The notes: generated by a model not told the origin, from the sequence alone. Numbered from the stretch's first letter, positions 1 to 8,019 are shown. The stretch is 11,085 nucleotides of DNA from an uncultured Oscillospiraceae bacterium (GCA_934572355.1 CAKTKV010000040.1:1-11085); one strand, 5' to 3'. Numbers and translations: made by a program.

Positions 1-234
1 AGCGCCGATACCATCTCCGCCATCATTGCCGATGAGGCCGCGATAGGCATGGTCAACAACAAGACCACCGCCGTGCGCATCATCCCGGCAAAGGGCAAGA
101 CGGTGGGCGATACGGTAGACTTCGGCGGGCTTCTCGGTTCAGCGCCGATAATGCCGCTGCATGACGGCAGCGCCGCGGAGTTCATCGCCCGCGGCGGGCG
201 CATCCCCGCCCCGCTGCACAGCCTGAAGAATTGA
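1..234 (+). CDS. DUF711 / UPF0210 (PFL-like) family protein, C-terminal part
   Basis: Only the last 77 codons are in the window; the gene starts upstream of position 1 and ends at TGA 232-234. The visible peptide begins [16 protein letters not shown], continues through [30 protein letters not shown] and APIMPLH, and ends [17 protein letters not shown]. This matches my memory of the strongly conserved C-terminus of the UPF0210/DUF711 family, which typically ends in [11 protein letters not shown](L/F)-KN. These proteins are around 450 residues and resemble pyruvate-formate-lyase-like folds in structural classifications; no reaction is firmly assigned. In many Firmicutes the gene follows a small ACT-domain gene (UPF0237), which would lie just outside the window. 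A membrane-protein gene begins 36 bases downstream with no terminator between, so co-transcription is likely. The family call is confident, the function is not known. Confidence 0.88.
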   Translation, partial: SADTISAIIADEAAIGMVNNKTTAVRIIPAKGKTVGDTVDFGGLLGSAPIMPLHDGSAAEFIARGGRIPAPLHSLKN

Positions 235-270
235 GCCGGAGTTCCCGGCGGGAAGAGAAGGAAAAGCTCT

Positions 271-2043
271 ATGCTTCAACTCAAAGCGCAGGATAAGCGC
301 ATGATACAGCTCCCGGACGCGGCGTTTTTTCTCGTTTTCGTCTGCCTGCTGGCATACTTTATATTTCTTGCGCCTTACGGCTGGGCGGGCTCCGACGAGG
401 CCTTTTACGTTGCCGAGCCTTATAGGTTTGTGCAGGGCGACTGCTTCTTTACGGATGACTGGAACTGCGGGCAGCTCTTCGCCTTTGCGCTGCTCCCGCT
501 CATGAAGCTCCGCCTCGCGCTGGATCCGTCGACCGACGGGATCATCCTGAGCTTCAGGTATTATTATGTCGCGATCAGCGCGGCTGTGACGCTTTTCATC
601 TACCTGCGCACTCGGCGGATATCCCCGTGGGGCGCGCTGTTTGCTTCGCTGTTTCTGTTTGTCTATTCCCCGCTCGGCATAAGGAACACGTCCTATAACG
701 TCATGGGGCTCATGAGCCTCGCGCTCGTCTGCGTGCTTATGCTGACTGCGGAAAAGCACCCAGCGGCGGATATGTACTTTGCGGGCGTCTTTATCGCCGT
801 GCTCGTTCTGAACTGCCCCTTTGCCGTGGCGATATATATCATATACGCTCTTGCGGTGCTGGCTCTGGCGCTTATGAGAAAGCGCGGCCACGGTACCGGT
901 GAGGGCTTCGGCGGCTGCGCCTTCGCGCCGCGCTCGCTCATGTGGAGCGCGTTCGGTGCGGGCACGCTGTTTATCCTGTTCTGCGCCTTCGTGTTCAGCC
1001 GCGCGAGTCTTGGTGAAATATTGGGCTCGTTCCAATATGTTTTCGGTGACCCTGAGCACAGGCCGGAGCCGCTGACGTGGCTCATAAAGAACGTGATATA
1101 CTGCACCGTAACCTCTTCGCGCCTTGCGCTCGGCTGCCTTGCGGCATTCGGCGTGCTTGCCGCTGCGATGCTTTTCGATAAGCGCAGGCTTCCGCACAGG
1201 AAGCTCTATCTTGCGGCGGCCGCGGTGCTGGCGGTCGTGTACTGCCTGCCCTTTGTGCGCAGCAACATTTCAAATGAACTGATGCTGCCGCTCAATATTC
1301 TCGGCCTTGCCGCCTATGTGCTCTCGGAGAAAAGGCAGAAAAAAATATTCACGCTCATGTTCGTCCCCGGGATCATCTATGCTGTCTGCATGCACCATTC
1401 CTCCAGCCTGCGCTATCTGGCGCTGTGCAGCGGCGCTTCTATATGCACCGCCGCAAGCGCGTTCTTTATCTGCAATATAGCCGGGGAGCTTCTTGCGGAG
1501 TACCGCGGCGCGGGCAAGGGAAAGACCGCGGCGGTGCTCATGCTGGGCGCGCTGTGTCTGCTGCTGGTCTCTCAGCTCGGCCTTGAAGTGTACGCCACAT
1601 ATTCAAATAACTTCTTCCATGACGAGCGCTTCGCAATGCTCGACACGCGTATTGACCGCGGCGTGCAGAAAGGGCTCATCACCTCGTGCGAGCATGCGGA
1701 GGATTATTATGCGCTCCTTGACGATACCGAGGAGATGAGAAACGCCGCCGGTGACTATGTCCTTTACGTGAGCGACACTGTCTGGCTCCCCCTCGGGGAC
1801 GCAAAGCGCAGCGCAAACAACTCCCTCTGGACAAATTACGATAAGCCTGAGCCCTCAGCACGGCGGCTGCGGGAGTATCTTGAGCTGTACCCGGAGAAGC
1901 GGCCTGAGTACATTTACGTCACCGGCACGCTGACCTATACGTATCAGGACGATATTGACGGCATGGTCATCGTCGATATCCTGAACATTGAAAACCGCCC
2001 GGTGGAAAAGACCGCGACGGGGTATATCATCAAAATGAACTGA
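271..2043 (+). CDS. polytopic membrane protein, GT-C glycosyltransferase-like
   Basis: This 590-residue protein has many hydrophobic segments: about 17-36, 98-112, 119-134, 143-160, 168-202, 226-243, 284-302, 312-328, 338-351, 358-372, 384-402 and 419-436. A hydrophilic C-terminal domain of about 150 residues (441-590) follows. Directly after the first membrane segment comes an acidic loop, SDEAFYVAEPYRF (41-53), and then DDW (62-64). An acidic motif in the first outer loop is a hallmark of GT-C enzymes (PMT/ArnT-like), which move sugars from lipid-phosphate carriers to acceptors outside the membrane. I do not recognise a specific family, so the glycosyltransferase role is inference from topology and this motif. 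The ATG at 271 follows AGAAGGAAAAG; an in-frame ATG at 301 is an alternative that still precedes the first membrane segment. The lipid-kinase gene follows 21 bases later, probably in the same operon. A non-enzymatic membrane protein cannot be excluded. Confidence 0.75.
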   Translation: MLQLKAQDKRMIQLPDAAFFLVFVCLLAYFIFLAPYGWAGSDEAFYVAEPYRFVQGDCFFTDDWNCGQLFAFALLPLMKLRLALDPSTDGIILSFRYYYVAISAAVTLFIYLRTRRISPWGALFASLFLFVYSPLGIRNTSYNVMGLMSLALVCVLMLTAEKHPAADMYFAGVFIAVLVLNCPFAVAIYIIYALAVLALALMRKRGHGTGEGFGGCAFAPRSLMWSAFGAGTLFILFCAFVFSRASLGEILGSFQYVFGDPEHRPEPLTWLIKNVIYCTVTSSRLALGCLAAFGVLAAAMLFDKRRLPHRKLYLAAAAVLAVVYCLPFVRSNISNELMLPLNILGLAAYVLSEKRQKKIFTLMFVPGIIYAVCMHHSSSLRYLALCSGASICTAASAFFICNIAGELLAEYRGAGKGKTAAVLMLGALCLLLVSQLGLEVYATYSNNFFHDERFAMLDTRIDRGVQKGLITSCEHAEDYYALLDDTEEMRNAAGDYVLYVSDTVWLPLGDAKRSANNSLWTNYDKPEPSARRLREYLELYPEKRPEYIYVTGTLTYTYQDDIDGMVIVDILNIENRPVEKTATGYIIKMN

Positions 2044-2064
2044 GAGCGCCGAGGTAAGAGAAAC

Positions 2065-2955
2065 ATGGAAAAGAAACTGATGCTCATAGTAAATCCCGCG
2101 GCGGGACGCGGCGGATATAAGGTAAATTTTGCCGAAGCGCTGCATACGCTCGACCTCGGCGGGTACAGGACGACGCTGTTCTTCACCTCCGGGCGCGGGG
2201 AAGCGACGGAGTTTGCCGCGCACCATGCGGGGAACTTCGATACTGTCGCCTGCATCGGCGGGGATGGTACGCTCAGCGAGGCGCTCGCCGGGCTCATGCA
2301 GCTTGACTCTCCGCCCCCTGTCGGGTACATGCCCATGGGCACGGCGAACGATGTCGCAGCGACGCTCGGCCTGCCGAAGAACGACACGGTCGGCGCGGCG
2401 CGCAGGATAGTCCACGGCACGGCGCACCCCTTTGATGTCGGCGGCTTCGGGGATGATAAATACTTTGCCTATATCGCGGCCTTCGGCGCGTTCACCGAGG
2501 TGAGCTACGCCACCCCGCAGGATCAGAAAAAGAGGCTGGGGCACCTGGCCTATGTGCTCCAGGGCGCGCAGCAGCTCGGGAAGATAGAGAGCTATAAGAC
2601 CCGCGTCGAGTATGACGGCGGCGTTGTGGAAGCGGATCTTCTCTACGGCAGCATGTCAAACTCCACCTCTGTCGCGGGCATAGTCCGTCTGCCGAGCGAG
2701 ATGGTCTGCCTCGGCGACGGGATGAGTGAGCTCGTGCTGGTGAAGAACCCCGGCAGCGTCGCGGGCTTCGGCGAGATCGTCGAGAGTGTGCTGTCCCAGC
2801 GCTTTGACAGCGAAAACCTCCTCATTCTCCACACCCGTCAGGCGCGGTTCATCTTCGATAAGCCGGTGTCATGGACGCGCGACGGCGAGGCCGGCGGCGA
2901 ATATCAGGACATCACGCTCAAAAATTATGAGTGCCCTGTGCAGATGATCTTCTGA
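2065..2955 (+). CDS. diacylglycerol kinase family (YegS/DgkB-like) lipid kinase
   Basis: This 296-residue soluble protein of usual family length phosphorylates a lipid alcohol such as diacylglycerol with ATP at the inner membrane face, probably recycling lipids released by envelope synthesis. Visible family marks are the N-terminal VNPAAGRG (9-16), the nucleotide-binding GGDGT (65-69) followed by SEAL, and MGTAND (91-96). Further on are a LGDGMSEL segment (216-223) in the metal/lid region and the DGE triad (273-275), which contains the aspartate regarded as general base in DgkB. All key motifs look intact. The ATG is preceded by GAGGTAAGAG at a good distance. It sits 21 bases after the membrane-protein gene and is the last gene before the hairpin at 3013-3048, so it probably ends a polycistronic transcript. 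Substrate (diacylglycerol, undecaprenol or another lipid) cannot be read from sequence. Confidence 0.9.
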   Translation: MEKKLMLIVNPAAGRGGYKVNFAEALHTLDLGGYRTTLFFTSGRGEATEFAAHHAGNFDTVACIGGDGTLSEALAGLMQLDSPPPVGYMPMGTANDVAATLGLPKNDTVGAARRIVHGTAHPFDVGGFGDDKYFAYIAAFGAFTEVSYATPQDQKKRLGHLAYVLQGAQQLGKIESYKTRVEYDGGVVEADLLYGSMSNSTSVAGIVRLPSEMVCLGDGMSELVLVKNPGSVAGFGEIVESVLSQRFDSENLLILHTRQARFIFDKPVSWTRDGEAGGEYQDITLKNYECPVQMIF

Positions 2956-2980
2956 TTTTCCCGGAAAACGCAATTAAACC

Positions 2981-3009
2981 TTGCAATATCCGACCATAAT
3001 ATATATAAT
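2981..3009 (+). promoter_or_regulatory. sigma-A-type promoter for asnS
   Basis: TTGCAA at 2981-2986 and a perfect TATAAT at 3004-3009 are separated by exactly 17 bases in an AT-rich island between dagK-like and asnS genes. The expected start is near 3015-3017, inside the left arm of the hairpin at 3013-3048, giving a leader of about 77 bases before the asnS ATG. The promoter call is strong by consensus; the start site is predicted. Confidence 0.8.
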
Positions 3010-3012
3010 AAT

Positions 3013-3048
3013 GCAGCACCGGTTTTCGCGGAAACCAGTGCTGCTTTT
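3013..3048 (+). terminator. hairpin with T-run: terminator of the upstream operon or 5' hairpin of asnS mRNA
   Basis: GCAGCACCGGTTT pairs with AAACCAGTGCTGC with one C-A mismatch (a further T-G and short CGCG loop are possible), followed directly by TTTTAAAA. It has the form of an intrinsic terminator for the transcript ending at the lipid kinase (stop at 2955). Because the asnS promoter lies just upstream, asnS mRNA would start within the left arm and carry almost the whole hairpin at its 5' end. Confidence 0.75.
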
Positions 3049-3058
3049 AAAAATATGC

Positions 3059-3072
3059 GTGCCCACAGGCAC
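3059..3072 (+). other. small hairpin in asnS leader
   Basis: GTGCC pairs with GGCAC around a CACA tetraloop, four bases upstream of the AAGGAAG ribosome binding site (3077-3083). It is short and could be chance, but it is the second hairpin in the 77-base leader. No T-box features (specifier loop, GGUGGUACCGCG-like bulge) are present. Confidence 0.35.
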
Positions 3073-3092
3073 AAAGAAAGGAAGAGCGCCAA

Positions 3093-4487
<1,395 letters not shown>

Positions 4488-4501
4488 TAAGTACAAAATT
4501 G

Positions 4502-4533
4502 ATGCAGCGTCTGTTTCCAGACGCTGCATTTTT
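4502..4533 (+). terminator. intrinsic terminator of asnS, between convergent genes
   Basis: A perfect 12-bp stem, ATGCAGCGTCTG (4502-4513) with CAGACGCTGCAT (4518-4529), closes a TTTC loop and runs into TTTTT (4529-4533). It starts 14 bases after the asnS stop. The T-run overlaps the TAA stop codon (4532-4534) of the gene on the other strand. Read from the minus strand the stem is followed by CAATTTTG, so weaker bidirectional action is possible. Confidence 0.92.
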
Positions 4534-5602
4534 ATACGCTTTTCCATAGTCTTATCACGCCGCGGTCGTTGAGCTGCTGGACTGTCACCAGCAGGATCGG
4601 GAACAGCAGCATCCCCCACACGCCGCATACGCGCCAGCCGACGTATATCGCCGCGAGCGAGGCTATTGGGTCAAGCCCTATCTGATCGCCGAGGAGCTTT
4701 GCCTGTGTGCAGCTGCGCACGAGGTTGACGAGCGCCCAGCATACGATGAGACCAATTGCCCGCCCAGTGTTGCCGAGCAGCAGACAGAACACCGCCCACG
4801 GCACCAGCACCACGCCCGTGCCGAACACCGGCAGCGCGTCTATAAGCGCTGTCACGGCGGCGATGCCGAGCGCGCCGCGCACGCCGAGCAGCAGAAACGC
4901 GATGAGCAGCTCTATAAAGGTCATCGCCATAAGTATGAGCTGGGCGCGCATGAAGCCGCCGAAGCTACCGCGCAGGTCGGCGCCCAGCCCCTCAAGGCGC
5001 TGGCGGAAGCCCGCGGGCAGCTGCGCAAGGATAAAGGCGTTTATCTTCGGAAAGGCCGCGGAAATAAAATAAGTGCCGATCCCCGCCGTCACGATGAACA
5101 GCAGAGTATCGGGACTTGCCTGTGCCGTGCGTGAGAGAAAGGCGATGGCCTGCTTTGATATCGCCGCGGGCAGGGAATAGAGCATGTCCCCAAGGGATGA
5201 GGCTGCCGTCTCAAGATAAGCCGCCGTGCCCTCTGGAGCGCTGCCGATGTAGTCCATGGCGCGGTTCTCAAGCTCCAAGAGCTTCTGCTCGATGAGGCTC
5301 ATGAGCCCCGGTACGCTCTGCATGAACTCCGTGACCGTGCCGACGCCCTTGAGCACGAGCGAGGCCGCCGCCCACAAAAGCAGCGCGAGCGTCAGCAGCA
5401 CGCACAGTGCCGCCGCAGCGCCCCGTCTCCAGCCGTGTCGGGAGAGATAGCCCACGGGCTTTTCGAGCAGCGCCGCCAGCAGGTATGCCGTTATGAACGG
5501 CGCTGCCCACGGCAGTATGAACCGCACGCACAGCCACACGAGGCCGACTGTCCCCGCCGCGTACAGCAGCAGCGCAAAATATCCGGCAAGCTTTTCCTGC
5601 AT
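4532..5602 (-). CDS. AI-2E family (UPF0118) permease, YtvI-like
   Basis: With the chosen start this is a 356-residue inner-membrane protein of normal family length. It opens with paired membrane segments after MQEKLAGYF, has a middle hydrophilic/amphipathic region (SVPGLMSLIEQKLLELENRAMDYIG) and ends in a hydrophobic core. Family signatures are DALPVFGTGVVLVPWAV, VRSCTQAKLLGDQIGLDP and IYVGWRVCGVWGMLLFPILL, closest to the YtvI sporulation-associated branch. The family exports varied small solutes or ions (TqsA for AI-2, others as Na+/H+ antiporters); the substrate here is unknown. The ATG at 5602 is chosen because GGTGGTGA, matching the 3' part of GGAGGTGA, sits at correct spacing, and the family starts close to its first membrane segment. 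An in-frame ATG at 5665 and a longer reading frame to 5773 would add an unlikely extension overlapping the lysC leader. It is convergent with asnS and divergent from lysC. Confidence 0.88.
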   Translation of the reverse strand: MQEKLAGYFALLLYAAGTVGLVWLCVRFILPWAAPFITAYLLAALLEKPVGYLSRHGWRRGAAAALCVLLTLALLLWAAASLVLKGVGTVTEFMQSVPGLMSLIEQKLLELENRAMDYIGSAPEGTAAYLETAASSLGDMLYSLPAAISKQAIAFLSRTAQASPDTLLFIVTAGIGTYFISAAFPKINAFILAQLPAGFRQRLEGLGADLRGSFGGFMRAQLILMAMTFIELLIAFLLLGVRGALGIAAVTALIDALPVFGTGVVLVPWAVFCLLLGNTGRAIGLIVCWALVNLVRSCTQAKLLGDQIGLDPIASLAAIYVGWRVCGVWGMLLFPILLVTVQQLNDRGVIRLWKSV

Positions 5603-5685
5603 TTCCTCACCACCCGTCGATTTTTCTCCCGGTAATATTTGCCGTTTATACCGATTTTTATTCATCGAACCCCCGGCCGCGGCGC

Positions 5686-5695
5686 TGTATATAAT
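5686..5695. promoter_or_regulatory. possible shared -10 island for divergent lysC and YtvI-like gene
   Basis: A TGTATATAAT stretch contains TATAAT (5690-5695) on the plus strand, and TATATA/TATACA when read on the minus strand, in an otherwise GC-rich divergent gap. No good -35 is visible at 16-18 bases on the plus strand. The lysC leader would be about 57 bases, too short for a lysine riboswitch. Confidence 0.4.
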
Positions 5696-5715
5696 GGATT
5701 GGGCCGGTGCTTTCT

Positions 5716-5745
5716 GTGCCGCGCCCGCACTGTAATCTGCGGCAC
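5716..5745 (+). other. inverted repeat abutting the lysC ribosome binding site
   Basis: GTGCCGC (5716-5722) and GCGGCAC (5739-5745) are perfect inverted repeats with a 16-base loop, ending one base before the lysC GGAGG (5747-5751). A competing short pairing of GTGC (5716-5719) with GCAC (5727-5730) exists. It could modulate lysC translation, but a 7-bp stem in GC-rich DNA may be chance. Confidence 0.35.
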
Positions 5746-5758
5746 TGGAGGAAAAGAA

Positions 5759-6724
5759 ATGCTTATAGTGCAAAAATTCGGCGGCAGCTCCATAGCGGAC
5801 GGAGACAGGCTGCGCCGCGCGGCAGGCATTTGTATGCGGCAGCGGCAGAACGGAAACGAAGTTGTGGTCGTAGTCTCGGCAATGGGCGATACTACTGACC
5901 TTCTTGCGGACAGGGCGCGCGTGCTTGGCGCCAAGCCCTCCCCGCGTGAAATGGACGCACTCATCACCACCGGCGAGCAGCAGTCGGCGGCACTGCTAGT
6001 CATGACGATGGAGAGCCTCGGCATGCCGGCTGTGTCCCTTGCCGGGTGGCAGGCGGGGATATACACCGACTGTCGCTATGGCGACAGCGACATACGGCTC
6101 ATCGCGCCGGTGAGAATAAGGGAGGCGCTGAGCCGCGGCAGGGTCCCGGTCGTGACGGGCTTTCAGGGCGTGTGCGCCGCCGGGGATATAACGAGCCTTG
6201 GCCGCGGCGGTTCGGACACGACGGCAGTTGCCCTCGCCGCGGCGCTCGAAAGTGACTGCTGCGAGATCTATACCGACGTCGACGGCATATATACCGCCGA
6301 CCCGCGCCTGATACCGGACGCGGTGAAGCTCGACGCGATAGATTACCGGGATATGCTCGCCCTTGCCGAGGCCGGGTCACAGGTGCTCCACGCGAAATCC
6401 GTGGAGCTTGCGATGGCAAACTCCGTTGTGATACATCTGCTCTCATCGTTTACCGACGCGCCCGGCTCGCAGGTGCGCGCGCTGCGCGACGGCAGCCGCC
6501 CGGACTTTGCCGGGATAACGCGCAGCCGCGCCAGCGGCGAAATAAGTCTCGCCGGCAAAGCGGCGGACGCCGCGGCGCTGTCACGGGCGGTGCTGCTGCT
6601 CGCGGCGGAGGGGATAGAGGTGCTTTCCGGCAACGTCGGCGACGGGAGAATAAGCGTCCTTGTGGAGGAAGCGGAGCAGCCGCGCGCAATGCAGCTTCTG
6701 CACAGAGAAATGATATTGAAATAA
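5759..6724 (+). CDS. lysC: aspartokinase, short form with a single ACT-like module
   Basis: This 321-residue cytosolic enzyme phosphorylates aspartate with ATP, the first step towards lysine/diaminopimelate, threonine and methionine. The kinase domain looks complete: KFGGSS (6-11), VVVSAMG..TD (37-47), ITTGEQQSA (69-77), GFQGV (134-138), SLGRGGSDTTA (146-156), YTDVDGIYTADPR (171-183), GSQVLHAKSVELA (206-218) and SSFTDAPGS (229-237). After about residue 252 (GITRS) there is one ACT-like region (about 259-319), whereas typical class I aspartokinases are about 400 residues with two ACT domains for feedback inhibition. No second ACT coding follows the stop; a terminator hairpin does. The ATG at 5759 is chosen for its GGAGGAAAAGAA site and because MLIVQKFGGSS is the usual start; a 40-residue upstream extension in frame has no such support. 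It appears monocistronic. Altered feedback control is inference. Confidence 0.92.
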   Translation: MLIVQKFGGSSIADGDRLRRAAGICMRQRQNGNEVVVVVSAMGDTTDLLADRARVLGAKPSPREMDALITTGEQQSAALLVMTMESLGMPAVSLAGWQAGIYTDCRYGDSDIRLIAPVRIREALSRGRVPVVTGFQGVCAAGDITSLGRGGSDTTAVALAAALESDCCEIYTDVDGIYTADPRLIPDAVKLDAIDYRDMLALAEAGSQVLHAKSVELAMANSVVIHLLSSFTDAPGSQVRALRDGSRPDFAGITRSRASGEISLAGKAADAAALSRAVLLLAAEGIEVLSGNVGDGRISVLVEEAEQPRAMQLLHREMILK

Positions 6725-6754
6725 AAATCGTGGGCTGCCCAATAGCAGCCCACG
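6723..6754 (-). terminator. intrinsic terminator of the minus-strand membrane-protein gene
   Basis: On the minus strand CGTGGGCTGC and GCAGCCCACG form a perfect 10-bp stem (6729-6738 with 6745-6754) with a six-base loop, followed by A then TTTTT (6723-6727 in plus coordinates). It lies 18 bases after the stop of the 6773-7960 gene. Its T-run overlaps the 3' end of lysC. In the plus direction the stem is followed by GTGAAATCC, so it is a poor terminator for lysC itself. Confidence 0.88.
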
Positions 6755-6772
6755 GTGAAATCCAACCTATAT

Positions 6773-7960
6773 TCAGAAGTAGAACCAGTAGTACCCGCCA
6801 TAGCGCGCGCGGTAGAGACAGTATACGCCGACCGCGATGTGTCCCAACAGCAGGACGATGCCGAGCACCGCCTTGGCCGCCGCGCCGCGGTCTTTCCAGT
6901 CTGTGCCTTGCAGCAGACGCATCAGCAGCGCGATGGAGACGGAGAACAGGATCGGATAGAGCGCGAGGCTGCCCCAGTCAAAGTTGCCGTCGTTTGCGCG
7001 AAAGCCCGTCTCGGTCAGGACGCAGGCTTCAAGGATCGCAACAGCGTCGCATATAACGATGAGCCAGATATGCTTTGCCTCACTCTCCTTCGGCGCTTGC
7101 AGCGCGAGGGAATACACCGGCAGCAGCAGGCTGCGCAGGTACATTATGAGCGCCGAGAGCCCCGCTGTGCCAAGCAGCAGCCGCAGCGCGACGCTTGAGG
7201 AGGTGCCCGCAAAGTCGCCGGAGAACAGGACAAGGTACTGCCATATACAGGCAAGCCCCGCCGGGACGACGGAGAGCCCGAGGATAACATCATTTATAAA
7301 ATACCGCGCGCGGTATTTTATAAAGTCGGCAAGCAGCATCACCGCGAGCATCGGGATGAACGCGAAGGCAAAGTTCGGCTTGAAGAGCGTTGCGATGAGA
7401 AAGCTCAGCGCCATACCCAGCCACGGGAGAAAGGCTATCCTGCCGTGCCGCTTATCCCAGCAGTCAAAGAAGAACAGGAAAACGAACGGGATAAACGTGC
7501 GGCTGAAGAGCACGGTCATGTTGTGGTAGACGTTGCCGTTATATACGCCGAGGTACATTTCTGTCTGGTACCCGGGTATGATCCACGGGCCGCACAGCGC
7601 CGCGAGCACGACGGCGAGAAACGCGAAGCTGCCATCAAGCTCCGGCAGCAGCCGGCGCACGAGCAGCCAGACCGTGAACAGCCCGACAACGTTATTCGCC
7701 GCAAGGCACAGGCTCAGGAGCGTCTGCCCCCGGTGCTCGCCGAAAGTACCGTAAAGGAAGCGGATGAGGTATGAGGACAGGCCGTAATCATTGTGCCCCA
7801 TGGCGAGCTTCACATGGTTCGGCACGTCGGAGATCATGCCGTCAATACACTCTAAGTAGAATATCCTCTGCCAGTTATATGCGAGGACACACACGAGGAT
7901 AAGGCAGAACACCCTGCACAGTATTACGGAAGTTCTTTTTGTTTTTAGCTGCACGGCCAT
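6773..7960 (-). CDS. unrecognised polytopic membrane protein
   Basis: This 395-residue protein is dominated by hydrophobic segments, about ten, beginning with SVILCRVFCLILVCVLAYNW near the N-terminus and ending in RYGGYYWFYF. After the first segment comes an outer-loop stretch GMISDVPNHVKLAMG with acidic residues, a layout reminiscent of GT-C or O-antigen-polymerase-like membrane enzymes and of the 271-2043 protein, but I recognise no family and infer only an envelope role. I start at ATG 7958-7960, five bases after GGAGG; a GTG at 7961-7963 directly before it is possible but only two bases from the same site. It has its own promoter at 7990-8018 and terminator at 6723-6754, so it is monocistronic. 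Residues 213-222 (FIKYRARYFI) are encoded by a perfect 32-bp palindrome. Confidence 0.75.
   Translation of the reverse strand: MAVQLKTKRTSVILCRVFCLILVCVLAYNWQRIFYLECIDGMISDVPNHVKLAMGHNDYGLSSYLIRFLYGTFGEHRGQTLLSLCLAANNVVGLFTVWLLVRRLLPELDGSFAFLAVVLAALCGPWIIPGYQTEMYLGVYNGNVYHNMTVLFSRTFIPFVFLFFFDCWDKRHGRIAFLPWLGMALSFLIATLFKPNFAFAFIPMLAVMLLADFIKYRARYFINDVILGLSVVPAGLACIWQYLVLFSGDFAGTSSSVALRLLLGTAGLSALIMYLRSLLLPVYSLALQAPKESEAKHIWLIVICDAVAILEACVLTETGFRANDGNFDWGSLALYPILFSVSIALLMRLLQGTDWKDRGAAAKAVLGIVLLLGHIAVGVYCLYRARYGGYYWFYF
7293..7324. repeat. perfect 32-bp palindrome inside a coding sequence
   Basis: The left half TTTATAAAATACCGCG (7293-7308) is followed with no spacer by its exact reverse complement CGCGGTATTTTATAAA (7309-7324). 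It starts exactly on a codon boundary of the minus-strand gene and encodes a near-mirror peptide, FIKYRARYFI, in a predicted cytoplasmic basic loop between membrane segments. Its arms are strikingly AT-rich for the surrounding gene. Confidence 0.95.
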
Positions 7961-7989
7961 CACCGCCTCCCGAAGAACCAGATAGTATG

Positions 7990-8018
7990 ATTATAAAACA
8001 GCTTGCCGCTGTACGCAA
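7990..8018 (-). promoter_or_regulatory. promoter of the 6773-7960 membrane-protein gene
   Basis: On the minus strand TTGCGT (8013-8018) and a perfect TATAAT (7990-7995) are 17 bases apart. The predicted start is near 7983, leaving a leader of about 23 bases with the GGAGG site. The -35 lies two bases beyond the T-run of the preceding gene's terminator, an unusually tight junction. Confidence 0.82.
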
Positions 8019-8019
8019 G

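Noticed and set aside
139..1197. 352-residue minus-strand frame over the GT-C-like gene
   Set aside because: Very rich in Arg, Glu, His and Ala with no domain; antisense to a clear membrane protein.
3016..3092. T-box leader before asnS
   Set aside because: Too short, and no specifier loop or T-box sequence is present.
5639..5758. 40-residue N-terminal extension of aspartokinase
   Set aside because: No ribosome binding site at 5639, it lies over the divergent promoter region, and MLIVQKFGGSS at 5759 is the family start with a strong GGAGG.
5696..5758. Lysine riboswitch before lysC
   Set aside because: The leader is about 57 bases, far below the roughly 170 needed, and no conserved L-box core is visible.
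5603..5773. 57-residue N-terminal extension of the YtvI-like permease
   Set aside because: Would overlap the lysC leader and start, is not family-like, and a well-spaced GGTGGTGA precedes ATG 5602.
6725..6772. Frameshifted second ACT domain after lysC
   Set aside because: Only 48 bases follow before the convergent gene, and they hold a terminator hairpin.
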